From Odontocerum albicorne (Eukaryota; Arthropoda; Insecta; Trichoptera; Odontoceridae): a DNA stretch of 64,000 bases. This document shows, piece after piece, positions 54,109 to 64,000 of the stretch (position 1 is the first letter of the stretch; every line of letters begins with the position of its first letter). The notes beneath the pieces are model-generated. The model saw only the letters and a program-made list of their open reading frames with translations. It did not search any database and had not been told where the DNA came from. Location: positions 18,840,747 through 18,904,746 of the forward strand of contig OX463865.1 in NCBI GenBank assembly GCA_949825065.1, in the 5' to 3' direction. Made by a program: the position numbers and the translations under genes.

Positions 54109-54639
54109 AAGGGTCTTTCAAACTGAGCGGTTTTAAATAAAACACACAATTTGCTTTGATTTCAAAAAACCTTTTTACTGTTCATTAAAATATAATATAA
54201 TATATAACATTTAAACACAAAATAAAAACAAATGTCCACCTCTTGCAGCTTTACAGATATCCACTCTTTTGTCAAAATTTTCGATGACATTTTGCCATAA
54301 TTGCGTTCTGATTCACCAATAAATCGAATAATTTCGTCCTTCAGCTCAGGAATTGATCGGGGGTCATTCTTATAGACCTGGTTTTTCACGTAACTCCAGA
54401 GAAAATAGTCCAACGGTGTCAGATCACATGATCTTGGTGGGCAATTAACCTCACCGTTTCTGGAGATTACAACACATAAAATAATTCTCAATTTGAACGC
54501 GTTGTTGTATTGTATACGACTACATTTTTATAAATGTCATACATTACACTTCTCAAATGTCACAAGATCCAGGCAAGTTCGCGACGCCATCTGTATTTTA
54601 TTCAAGAATTTAAAAAAACGCTCAATTTGAAAGATCCTG
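54109..54639 (-). mobile_element. DD41D deletion derivative
   Basis: Both inverted ends present (AAGGGTCTTTCAAACTGAGC; CAGGATCTTTCAAATTGAGC in reverse) between TA dinucleotides. The minus strand reads CVVISRNGEVNCPPRSCD, LTPLDYFLWSYVKNQVYK. The same internal junction as the copy at 3158 is seen (ataaaataattctcaatttg). Confidence 0.85.
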
Positions 54640-54759
54640 TATATATTTCATTTTATTATTTATATATAACACGAATTTCATTCATATATTAAACCAAAAG
54701 ATTGCCACGAAAATACGTGTTGCTGAAAGAACGTAGATTTAAAAAAAAAAAAAAAAATT

Positions 54760-55169
54760 AATAATATTATTTTATGTATTGTAATCTCCGGAAACGGTAA
54801 TGTTAATTAGCCACCAAGATCATGTGATCTGACACCGTTGGACTATTTTCTCTGGGGTTACGTTAAAAGCCAGGTCTATAAGAATGACCCCCGATCAATT
54901 CCTGAGCTAAAGGACGAAATTATTCGCGTTATTGGTGAGTTAGAACCGCAATTAAGCCAAAATGACATCGAAATTTTTGACAAAAGAGTGGACATCTGTG
55001 GAGCTGTGAGAGGTGGATATTTTGCGGGTATTATTTTTTTGTGTTTAAATGTCATACATTATACTTTAAAGACCAATAAGAAGTTTTTTGAAATCAAAGC
55101 AAATTGTGTGTTTTATTTAAGAATAAAAAAAAATAGAATTAAAAAAATCGCTCAATTAGAAAGACCCTT
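54760..55169 (+). mobile_element. DD41D deletion derivative, left end lost
   Basis: Starts at the shared internal region tattttatgtattgtaatct after a poly-A stretch. Reads LDYFLWGYVKSQVYKNDPRS with an open frame of 120 codons, and ends with inverted terminus aattagaaagacccttta. The left TIR is missing. Confidence 0.8.
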
Positions 55170-55329
55170 TATATTGCGTTATATAGTTTATATTTATTAG
55201 TATAGTGACAACCCTTAATTTAATTTCGAGATAGTAAAAAAATATTTTTATCAAACGAGGCACACAACATAATACAACGTCAACAAACCGTAAGAAATAA
55301 TTGTTTTCTTATTATAAAGATTTATTTAC

Positions 55330-56435
55330 TTGATGCCTGGCAGGGGAAAGCCTGACCTACAGTTATAAACAAACTTGATGCCTGGCAGGGGAAAGCCTGA
55401 CCTACAGGTATACACCAAATTGATGTCTGGCAGGGGAAAGCCTGACCTACAGTTATACAACAACTTGATGCCTGGCAGGGGAAAGCCTGACCTACAGGTA
55501 TACACCAACTTGATGCCTGGCAGGGGAAAGCCTGACCTACAGGTATACACCAACTTGATGCCTGGCATGGAAAAGCCTGACCTACAGGTATACACCAACT
55601 TGATGCCTGGCAGGGGAAAGCCTGACCTAGAGGTATACACCAACTTGATGCCTGGCAGGGAAAAGCCTGACCTACAGTTATACAACAACTTGATGCCTGG
55701 CAGGGGAAAGCCTGACCTACAGGGTATACACAAACTTGATGCCTGGCAGGGGAAAACCTGACCTACAGAGTATACACCAACTTGATGCCTGGCAGGGGAA
55801 AGCCTGACCTACAGATATACACCAACTTGATGCCTGGCAGGGAAAAGCCTGACCTACAGGTATACACCAACTTGATGCCTGGCAGGGGAAAGCCTGACCT
55901 ACAGGTATACACCAACTTGATGCCTGGCAGGGGAAAGCCTGACCTACAGGTATACACAAACTTGATGCCTGGCAGGGAAAAGCCTGACCTACAGGTATAC
56001 ACAAACTTGATGCCTGGCAGGGAAAAGCCTGACCTACAGGTATACACAAACTTGATGCCTGGCAGGGGAAAGCCTGACCTACAGGTATACACCAACTTGA
56101 TGCCTGGCAGGGGAAAACCTGACCTACAGAGTATACACCAACTTGATGCCTGGCAGGGAAAAGCCTGACCTACAGATATACACCAACTTGATGCCTGGCA
56201 GGGGAAAACCTGACCTACAGAGTATACACCAACTTGATGCCTGGCAGGGGAAAACCTGATCTACAGAGTATACACCAACTTGATGCCTGGCAGGGGAAAG
56301 CCTGACCTACAGGGTATACACCAACTTGATCTCTGGCAGGAAAAGCCTAACCTACAGATATACACCAACTTGATGCCTGGCAGGAAAAAGCCTGACCTAC
56401 AGGGTATACACCAACTTGATGACTGGCAGGGAAAA
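55330..56435. repeat. 45-bp tandem array, open on both strands
   Basis: About 24 copies of cttgatgcctggcaggggaa + agcctgacctacaggtatacaccaa. The 15-codon unit reads MPGRGKPDLQVYTNL on plus and CRSGFPLPGIKLVYT on minus. Occasional 46-bp units (cagagtatac, cagggtatac) shift the frame. No promoter or signal peptide is apparent; treated as a satellite. Confidence 0.92.
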
Positions 56436-56560
56436 GGTTAAATACTATTCCAGTTAGGTTTTCACTTAAGGTCTCTAACATCTAGTTGGTTGGAAGAGAT
56501 TACCATGTGGGAATCAGCTCGCTAGATTATACTGTATACAATGAATATGAAATAAATTTA
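56436..56560 (+). mobile_element. SINE-1 tail copy
   Basis: ttccagttaggttttcactt, agttggttggaagagattac, tatactgtatacaatgaata. The head has been replaced by the 45-bp array. Confidence 0.7.
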
Positions 56561-56597
56561 AAAAAATACACATTAATATCTTTAGTGGAGTGTGAAT

Positions 56598-56805
56598 GTA
56601 TGTGACGAGCTCCATGGATTAGTTGTTAAATCGCCTGTCACCTAGCCCGGAGGTTGTGGGTTAAAATTCTGTTGGAGCCCAGATTTTTTTAAAAGGATTC
56701 CAGTATTGTTTTCATTTAAGGCCATATTAACATCATTCTGATGGGCTGGACATGGCAATAAACCAGCCAGGCTGTACTATATATGTGCAATGAAGATGTA
56801 ATACA
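56598..56805 (+). mobile_element. SINE-1 copy
   Basis: Head gacgagctccatggattagt, cccggaggttgtgggttaaa. Tail gatgggctggacatggcaat, aaaccagccaggctgtacta. Diverged, and the hairpin is partly lost. Confidence 0.7.
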
Positions 56806-57039
56806 GTGCAATGTTTGAAAGAAGACGGAATGAAAATACAAATAAATTAATTGATAAATAACTGTTTGTATTATGAAGAAAGGAGTTTTGAGATGGTTGT
56901 ATATGTAGAGATAATGAATAACGAAAGAATGACTGAGGTAGACCGAGGTAAACGTGGCTGGATCAAGTATACCAAATTTTGAAAGAAGTAAGTGAGAATT
57001 ATGGATAGTAGAAGGTACGAGATGAATGGACGTAGAAGA

Positions 57040-57740
57040 GGCGAAAGTTTCTATATTTAACATTTCATGGCAAATACAATCTGGTGAACTTAATACCAGG
57101 CGAAATTTTTTTCCAGCCAACCAGACAAAAGTAAATAAAACAGGTAACATGGTCGCAAAATATATTCAAAAGATTATCGATATTTATAGACGTAACAGGT
57201 ATATATTAAAGTAAAAGTGATATCATAAATAAAAGGCAAAGAAAGGAATGGTGGAGAAGAAAGAAAAATCAGGAATGAAACACGTTGTATTACTGACTAG
57301 AAATGAAGAGTTTTCTCAGTCGCTTTTTAAAGCACGTCAAGGATGGAGCGAGTCTAACATTGGTTTGTAACTGGTTCCAGAGTCTAACTGTATGGCCAGT
57401 AAAGGATGACGTTAAAAAAAAGAACAAGGAAGGCCAATAAATAATATTTATTTGAGCGTGGCGCAAGACCATGATCGGTAAGACGTTGAAAATTTCGGCG
57501 AGATAAGAGGGGGTGGTGGGACAGTCAAGGATATTATACATTAGATATAGTATTTGAATTTGGCGTCTATTTCTCACGTTCAACCAGTTCAGCTCCTGGT
57601 ATGAAGCGATATGATCCTACTTTCTCAGGTTAAAAATAAATCTTAGATAAACATTTTGAAGACGCTGTAATTTGTGCGGGTGTTCCTCTGTAACATCCAA
57701 ATAACAAACGTCCGCATAGTATAAAATCAGTGTGCAACAA
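57040..57740 (-). mobile_element. LINE-B copy
   Basis: The minus strand reads LYYADVCYLDVTEEHPHKLQ, NVRNRRQIQILYLMYNILDC, GHTVRLWNQLQTNVRLAPSL, ending LFISSQ. Then 3' UTR and tail. Several frameshifts. Its 5' end extends past the common breakpoint of the 21483 and 48907 copies. Confidence 0.82.
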
Positions 57741-58225
57741 AGCTGTGCGTTTTAATATTTTCTCTCTGCCAAATTTTGTAGATCTTTTCTCTCTGCTTAC
57801 TCCACAAGCGGCACGGTGTAATGATATATTTGTATACCATATATGTATTCACTATAAAACAATTAAAGGGCGCCGTTTTTTACTGTCCCTGATAATCATA
57901 AAATATCGGAAACCCGAGTAGCGCGCATCTTCCTCACGTGACCATTAATCACCGCAGCGTATTTCTACGAGTAACAGCCACTTGATTTACGGTAGTAAAA
58001 CATGAGCCATAACGATAAATTGACAGTAGTATATTAATTTAGTTTGATAAATGTTATTTTACTTTCTCGTTCGACATTCTTAATTTTAATGCGGCCTTGT
58101 GCGCTTTCTGCCCTAGGGTTTCGTATTTGATTCCCGATAATGACGAAATAAAAAATATTTTATTCATGTCTAAACCTTTCATAGCGATACATAAATGTAT
58201 TTATATATAAACGGTGCAATGTATT
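57741..58225. other. Unassigned stretch
   Basis: No gene or repeat recognised. Moderately AT-rich. Confidence 0.4.
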
Positions 58226-58227
58226 GT

Positions 58228-58639
58228 ACCTTATAATAATAATAATAATAATAATGATGATAATAATGAAAATAATAAGAATAATAATTATTATAATGAT
58301 AATAATAACAATTATAATAATACTAATCACAATAATAATGATGATGATAATAGTAAAAAAATAATAATAATAGTAATAATTATAATGATAATGATAATGC
58401 TAATGATAATGAAAATAATAATAATTATAATAATAATAATAGTAAAAATACTAATGATAATAATAATAATAACAACAATAATAATAATGATGATGCTAAT
58501 AATAATAATAGTAAAAATAATTATAATAATGATGATAATGATTATGTTGATGATAATAATAATAATAATAATATTAATAATAATGATGTTGATGATAATA
58601 ATAATAGTAATAGTAATAGTTATAATTATAATGATAATG

Positions 58640-58675
<36 letters not shown>

Positions 58676-58905
58676 TTGTAATAACAACAATAATAATAAT
58701 ACTAGTGATAATAATAATAATACCAACAACAATAATAATAATAATAATAATAATGATGATGCTAATAATAATAATAATAGTAAAAATAATTATAATAATG
58801 ATGATGATGATGTTGATGATAATAATAATAATGATAATAATAATAATGATGATGATAATAATAATAGTAATAATAATAATAATAATGATGATGATCAACT
58901 ACAAG
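58228..58905. repeat. Trinucleotide AAT/GAT tract
   Basis: Nearly 680 bp of (aat)n with gat, aac and agt variants. Two near-identical sub-blocks (atgatgatgctaataataat ... gttgatgataataata) show a longer duplication. All open frames are artefacts. Confidence 0.95.
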
Positions 58906-58974
58906 ACACAGCAACGACAATTCGCCAGAATATCACAATAATATTTAGAAATAATCACAAACTTTTTGCTTTCC

Positions 58975-59170
58975 TTTATCAATATAAATAACTTAATATA
59001 AACAATACATTAAGGACAATACTTTGCCTCTGGAGTTGAGTAACCCTGCATCAACATGTGGAATGTTTTGATGTTGCAAAGCAACTTGCATCTCGTGCTA
59101 CAAGTGAGCTCATCACGTGTTTGTTAAATTTTAAGATATATCCATAAAGTTTAATAAAAATCCAATTCTT
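58975..59170 (+). mobile_element. LINE-D C-terminus
   Basis: aaggacaatactttgcctct and ggagttgagtaaccctgcat encode KDNTLPLELSNPAST. The same end is present at 20586-20945 on the minus strand. 5' truncated. Confidence 0.65.
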
Positions 59171-59425
59171 GTTGTTCTACAATATGTAAGTGTTATTCCA
59201 CTAAAACAAATCTAAGTTCTTTACCACTATAAAATATGTGTTCCACAGTTACGTAAGTCTATGTTACTTGACAAAATTTGATTATATTTTGTAACGTGCA
59301 TACACATGTTATATTGAATCTAAATGTAATATTATTTGGAACGATTCCTTTATAACAGGGGCGCTCAGACTTTAATAACCATCGGCGATCTACAATAAAA
59401 GCATTAGGCGGCAAGCGATCGACTA
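59171..59425. other. Unassigned, possible hAT-like edge
   Basis: ataacaggggcgctcagact at 59355 and ctaaggcaggcagggccaac at 60255 could be the two edges of an older element split by the mariner. Not proven. Confidence 0.3.
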
Positions 59426-60000
59426 TAGTTCGGAAATTATAGGATGAGTCCTGTGACAGCTCACAAATTTGCTTAAATCAGTAATGATGCGGCAAAGGAA
59501 CCTTTTCTTGGGGCCATGCGTTGCTCGATGACGCGCGAGTAAACCAGCAGAAATTGATTTTTGTTGTTTTCACTCAAAACATGTGGAACCCAAGCACCGA
59601 ACTTCTGGACTTTTCCCATTGATTTATGATTGCAGTATACAGTCATGTGACTACAATTAATCTGCTCAGACAATTCTATGGTGGTTTGAAGGGGATCTTC
59701 ATGAATAATATGGTTTAAGCGGTCTTCATCGAAGCCCACTGATCGTCCGGAACGCTCCATGTCTTTCAGGTCGAAATTACCGTATTTGAAACGCAAAAAC
59801 CATCAACGAGCTGTCCTTTCATTCATAGCATCTTCACCGTTCATTTCGCAAATATCGCGAGCAGCTTTGGCAGCTTTATTCCCTCGATTGAACGCGAACA
59901 GAAGGAGGTGTCGAAAGTGCTTACTTTCGTCTACTCGACATTCCATTTTGAAGGCTTGTAATCAAAAAATAATATATGTAACGTAAAAGCAAATACAATA
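59426..60000 (-). mobile_element. Mariner, N-terminal half only
   Basis: The left end TAGTTCGGAAATTATAGGAT follows TA and matches the MITE at 13852. The minus strand encodes MECRVDESKHFRHLLLFAFN, a gap-free helix-turn-helix (RFKYGNFDLKDMERSGRSVG), QINCSHMTVYCNHKSMGKVQ and WVPHVLSENNKNQFLLVYSR. It then breaks before the first catalytic Asp. A frameshift lies near 59800. The right terminus was not found. Confidence 0.8.
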
Positions 60001-60477
60001 TCTTGTAGAGCAGAAAATTTCCTTTGAAATGACGTATAATCTTGACCATTTTGTTTTACTTTTGGTGCTCATTTTTAAATTGAAAAAAAAAAACGGACAC
60101 AACTTATATTAACACCTCATACATTTCTCGAATATTTCTGCCCTGCTAAACAATACCTGTCTTTTTTATTTGACACTGCTTATTAAGTCACAAAGACTGG
60201 GCCAAAGCAATGCAGACTCGATGAAAAATAGCGGTCGATAATTACATTACCCTAAGGCAGGCAGGGCCAACCCGCGGCCCGCGAGCTTCTTTTTTATAAA
60301 TCATGCAAGAAATAACAATAAAATATACGAGTATTTGTTTAATAAAAGCGATATTTACTTGATTTTCGACATGAATCAATATACGAGTATAAAAAATCTT
60401 CATTAAATGTGACCCAAAATATTATACGTAGACGAAAAACAAAAAGGAAAATATTTTTTTAGAGTAATAGGTGTCTA
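60001..60477. other. Unassigned stretch
   Basis: Contains tgcaagaaataacaataaaa and aatatacgagtataaaaaat, similar to 48550-48720. Otherwise nothing recognised. Confidence 0.4.
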
Positions 60478-60885
60478 ATGGAATGGAATCATGGACCCTC
60501 AAAGTTGGTAGTATGGACCGACTGGAAGCATTCGAAATGTGGATACACCGGAGAATGCTACGGATACCCTGGACGGATATGGTCAGCAACACGAGGGTTC
60601 TTCAAAGAGCTAAAGTTGATAGAGTTGCTGACTAATATTAAAATCCGAAAGGTGTCCTATTTGGGTCATGTACTTAGAGGAGAAAAGTACAAATTACTGC
60701 ACCTGATCATCCAAGGCAAAATAGAGGGTCGAAGAGGTGTTGGTAGGAGGCAAATCTCCTGGCTCCGCAATATAAGTGATTGGACTGGTATAAGGAGCGT
60801 TGAGGATCTTTTTCGGTCTGCCGGGGACAAAGATGCCTACTCTCAGGTGATAGTCAACGTTGGGGGGACCTGACATGACACTAAA
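60478..60885 (+). pseudogene. Endonuclease-RT LINE (LINE-C) C-terminus
   Basis: A 131-codon frame with RKVSYLGHVLRGEKYKLLHL, IIQGKIEGRRGVGRRQISWL, RNISDWTGIRSVEDLFRSAG. This is the highly typical end of insect endonuclease-reverse-transcriptase LINEs. The start (WNHGPSKLVVWTDWKHSKCG) corresponds to the ...W.L.....LE.FE.WC.R region with errors. Truncated 5'. Confidence 0.82.
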
Positions 60886-60959
60886 ATAATATAAGTATTT
60901 ATTTATTTACGTTTTTCTGTAATATGACACTCTTATAAGGTGAATTGTTATTTATACAT

Positions 60960-61490
60960 AGTTAAGGCATTAACACTGAGGAGGTTTAGATACTTAGCAA
61001 CAGTGGTGTGTATAGTATGTGCTAACTGTGATAATTTCTATATAGGAAAGACAGGAAGATCATTTGAAAAGTGATTTCGTGAACACAAATCCTCGAATTT
61101 ATTCGGAAAAGGCTAATCATTGTCACAGTGAAAACCATACATTATCTATTGATGATGCCAAATTCTTACATATCAGTAGTAACGGAAATACATTGGACAG
61201 ATTAGAAGCCCTAGAAATTTCTAAGTCAGTGCATCGAGGAGAACATCTGGCAAACACATATATTCCAAGAATCTCGCCTCTCCTCGCTGAGGTTGTCTTC
61301 TCCCTCTCCCCACCAATAGTCCCCAACCCGAATGTTTACCGTTAGAAGCGTGTATGTCAGTACCAGTTCGAACAGGATTCAGTCTTGTTGGTGCTCCCTG
61401 ATGATGAGGTGAAAGCCTTGAAACCGGTAGGGTTATACTGTTACAAAAAATGGAATAAACAGTGTTTGATAAAACAAATTACGATGTAAA
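60960..61490 (+). pseudogene. Penelope-like element, GIY-YIG endonuclease remnant and 3' end
   Basis: The frame reads VVCIVCANCDNFYIGKTGRS, FEK, stop, FREHKSSNLF. CDNFYIGKTGRSF..R..EH is the core of the GIY-YIG endonuclease of Penelope-like elements (catalytic Tyr in YIG, Arg in GRS). After a shift, SSNGNTLDRLEALEISK and SPLLAEVVFSL follow. The 3' end ccttgaaaccggtagggtta, gtggaataaacagtgtttga is shared with both fold-back copies. No reverse transcriptase is present. Confidence 0.82.
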
Positions 61491-61534
61491 TTTTATTCAC
61501 ATTCAACACTAAAATTCAATGTATGAATTTGTTG

Positions 61535-61905
61535 GCCCTCATAGTTCAGTGGTTAAGTCGTTTGGTAAGCGAACCAAAGTTCTGGGTTCGATTACTGGCG
61601 GTGTCAAAAATTTTCCACTATGATCTCGGTCTGGTAAGATCGGGTGTACTTAAAATATAAATTGGTGGCGCTTTATAGAGGCTTATTAGCAAGCTGAGGA
61701 TATATTTGAAACAATGATATTGGGGTGTTAGTGATAAGGTCACAAAAAATACAAAACAACGCTTTATGACAAGGTTACGCGCTATATGGGCTGAAAAGTG
61801 TCTGATATCCTTGCGGACGGGCTCACCCTCCTATTGATGGGTGCGTATTTCAGCTTAGAAGGAGTTGTGGGATGAGCCCAGACCTTTTTGTTGCTTTTCT
61901 CTTGA
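61535..61905 (+). mobile_element. SINE-3 copy
   Basis: tRNA-like head catagttcagtggttaagtc, B box gggttcgattact. Body ctcggtctggtaagatcggg, tggtggcgctttatagaggc. 3' end gctcaccctcctattgatgg, ggagttgtgggatgagccca. Uninterrupted, unlike the copy at 49679. Confidence 0.82.
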
Positions 61906-62310
61906 ATGCTTTTTTTCCCTTTGTATCAGAATGTGTCTGTGATTGCAGCATACATTATACTCGTATATTGGCGCTCACCCTTGAACTAAAGAGACTAGGT
62001 AAATGTGTGTTGCTAGTCTGACTCCGCTGATCTGACCTTCGGTGCCGAGCTCGCTGGTTGAGGCTAATGTATAGTTGTCAATGTTTATAATTTACTAGAC
62101 AAAATTCGTATAGTAAATTATACATTTGAACAACTATATTTTAAAGTTTTGCGATACTGGTAGTTCCATTTATAACACTTTAGGAAATACTTGTGGGCAA
62201 CACTTTTTGGGAGGTCTTACAAAAATTTACTATCATATATGAACACTACATACATACACTACACCTAAAGCTAAATGTAGAACTATCACATAACGGGAGA
62301 TCGAAAACGA
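61906..62310. other. Unassigned stretch
   Basis: taatttactagacaaaattc and gtatagtaaattatacattt form a loose inverted repeat at 62090-62130. No gene seen. Confidence 0.4.
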
Positions 62311-62519
62311 TTTCTTAATAGTTCGTCATCTTTTGGTAACTTTTCTGCAGTTTTCTTACCAAATATATTTTACAGAATATTTGCAGATGCGGGAATGTAC
62401 ACAATCTAATTACCGTAGCCACTACATTCCTAGCCTTACACTCAAATTATCTTACTTATGTATAAATAAACAGTGCGTTCGATTCCTTAGTTGGATCACC
62501 CTTTAAGAGAGTTTACCTA
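62311..62519. repeat. Left copy of a 210-bp direct repeat
   Basis: aatagttcgtcatcttttgg, ttttcttaccaaatatattt, aaacagtgcgttcgattcct, ctttaagagagttt. The right copy is at 63173-63386 and the piggyBac-like element lies exactly between them. Confidence 0.9.
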
Positions 62520-62523
62520 TTAA

Positions 62524-63172
62524 TCCTTTCTTCCCTGTGATGTGTAACTAGTACACATTGCTTCTAAAATCTTTAATATCTCTATAAATATAATAAATAC
62601 TGGGTTCAGATTTAAGGTATTTCTCCGTAATACATTTACGCATTGAATGAAAAAATAATATTAATAATAATTAGCACTTATCGGCCACATCAGGGATATT
62701 TTGTGAAAATCGGGAATAAATTCACCGATACAATCAAACGTGTGCCAGTGTGTGACGTAGGTATATTCATTCTAAAAAAACCCGCTATGGGTGAGGAAGC
62801 GACGCTATTCACGTCTCACTCTCACTCTACTTCGGTATATGGGAATGCAAGAAATAGAATCTCAATTCGCACTTGTGTTTCTTCTTTCGAGGTATACCAG
62901 TCCGAGACCATGTCCCTGCTCAGTTCTCAATAACTCTAGGGTATCCATTTGAGGTGGTCTCTTCGCCCGTTTTGTGAACGTCGGCCGATGTTTTTTTCAT
63001 GTTTTCAGCAATTAAATTTCAATTATTATCACTTTTGACTTCAAATTTAATTAATTTAAGCGATTGGCTGTGAATATTCTTATTTTTCCGATTTTAAATC
63101 GCTCATTTATACATGTGTATTGAATACACAGCGCCATAACGCGCGGATCTTTTTAGCACAAGAAGAGATAGG
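62524..63172 (-). mobile_element. piggyBac-like non-autonomous element (second copy)
   Basis: Opposite orientation to 39732-40317. Starts TCCTTTCTTCCCTGTGATGT after TTAA at 62520-62523. The interior has cacgtctcactctcactcta, aacgtcggccgatgtttttt and atacatgtgtattgaataca. About 650 bp and non-coding. Confidence 0.5.
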
Positions 63173-63386
63173 TTTCAATAGTTCGTCATCTTTTGGTAAC
63201 TTTTCTGCAGTTTTCTTACCAAATATGTTTTTCCAAACATTTGCAGATGCGGGGATGTACCCAATCTAATTACCGCAGCCACTACATTCCTAACCTTACC
63301 CTCAAATTGTGTTACTTATGTATAAATAAACAGTGCGTTCGAGTTCTTAGTTGGACCGCCCTTTAAGAGAGTTTGCCCTTTAAGAG
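63173..63386. repeat. Right copy of the 210-bp direct repeat
   Basis: Begins immediately after the element with tttcaatagttcgtcatctt and ends ctttaagagagtttgccctt. A roughly 18-bp extra copy of ctttaagagagt follows. Confidence 0.88.
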
Positions 63387-63389
63387 AGT

Positions 63390-64000
63390 CTAAAAGTTAT
63401 AAAAACAAACTCCTAAACCATACATGGCACGAGTTAATCCTGTAGTTACTATGTATTAAACGACATTGAATTAATCTGAATATGGTAGTAAAGATGAAAG
63501 TGAACAATGCGTTTAACAGTTGATCGACTTTTGAAGTCCCCAGTGACACGTTGGATCTCGTTGAACAGGTCCACAATACGCTGCAGCATGCATTTGCCAA
63601 GAATACGCGATATAAATCTCGTTTTCTAACTGATCGTAGATTACTTTTTATATGCTTCAAGTCATTGGGCATTGAACTTTCAATTTCTTTTATTTCAACG
63701 CATATTAAACCTCCCTTTCTATCCAACATCAACTATTTTTTCTAATCAAACAGGAGGTCGGTAAGGCGCTAAAAGTAATAAAAATGACAATCTATTTAGC
63801 GCAACCGTTTGGAGAGCTATCTACAGATATCTAAAGATTTTTTTTTGTATTTGTTTTATATTGTTTTTAGGAGCTGATGAGGAGCCCAAACCGTAGATGC
63901 ATATTCTAATTTGGTTCTAATTAGATAATTATATAAGTTTCGGAGGATATCGGTGCTGTTAAATTCTCTTGATATTCTCATTATAAAACCGAGTAGTTTG
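63390..64000 (-). pseudogene. LINE reverse transcriptase C-terminal fragment, runs off the window
   Basis: From the right edge the minus strand reads LYNYLIRTKLEYASTVWAPH (LIRT.LEYAS..W.P motif), then, after a frameshift, KGGLICVEIKEIESSMPNDL and KHIKSNLRSVRKRDLYRVFL. This is a diverged R1/jockey-like C-terminus with stops. The upstream part lies beyond 64000. Confidence 0.65.

Noticed and set aside
58214..58941. ORFs rich in Asn, Ile and Met
   Set aside because: Trinucleotide (AAT)n tract; composition alone gives open frames.

Overview
The window looks like transposon-rich insect nuclear DNA. It is AT-rich and has split genes with GT-AG introns. It holds many kinds of transposable element and a short interstitial run of the insect-type telomere repeat (CCTAA/TTAGG) at 36262-36312. 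I cannot name the species.

The only gene I can support well is one cuticular protein of the Rebers-Riddiford (chitin_bind_4) type, on the minus strand. Three coding exons read right to left: 16409-16507 (signal peptide), 2945-3064 (first half of the chitin-binding domain) and 777-938 (second half). All three begin and end in phase 0 with good splice sites, giving 127 codons before the window edge. Its introns, about 13.3 kb and 2.0 kb, are filled with repeats. Two GC-rich, splice-flanked blocks further right (31746-31864 and 37809-37943, minus strand) could be exons or leader of this or another gene. I recognise neither.

The rest is repeats. DNA transposons: DD34D mariners at 13, 15, 19, 46 and 59 kb; DD41D elements at 3, 17, 20, 54.1 and 54.8 kb; a mariner MITE (13.9 kb); a perfect-TIR MITE (10.8 kb); an hAT MITE with an exact 8-bp duplication (41.2 kb); PIF/Harbinger-like MADF remnants (28 and 30 kb); and two piggyBac-like elements (39.7 and 62.5 kb). 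Retroelements: several non-LTR LINE families (all 5' truncated or broken), Penelope-like pieces with a GIY-YIG remnant and two fold-back copies, and a complete young non-autonomous LTR element (50716-52865). There are three tRNA-headed SINE families. Insertions are often nested, for example hAT MITE in SINE, Penelope fold-back in SINE, and LTR element or LINE in satellite.

About a fifth of the window is tandem arrays (units of 17 to about 200 bp). At least four arrays have units that can be read as pieces of LINE reverse-transcriptase coding sequence (4.5, 23.4, 26.3 and 37.4 kb), so retrotransposon ORFs seem to seed minisatellites here repeatedly. Many arrays have unit lengths divisible by three and so give long open frames. 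I treat these as non-genic.
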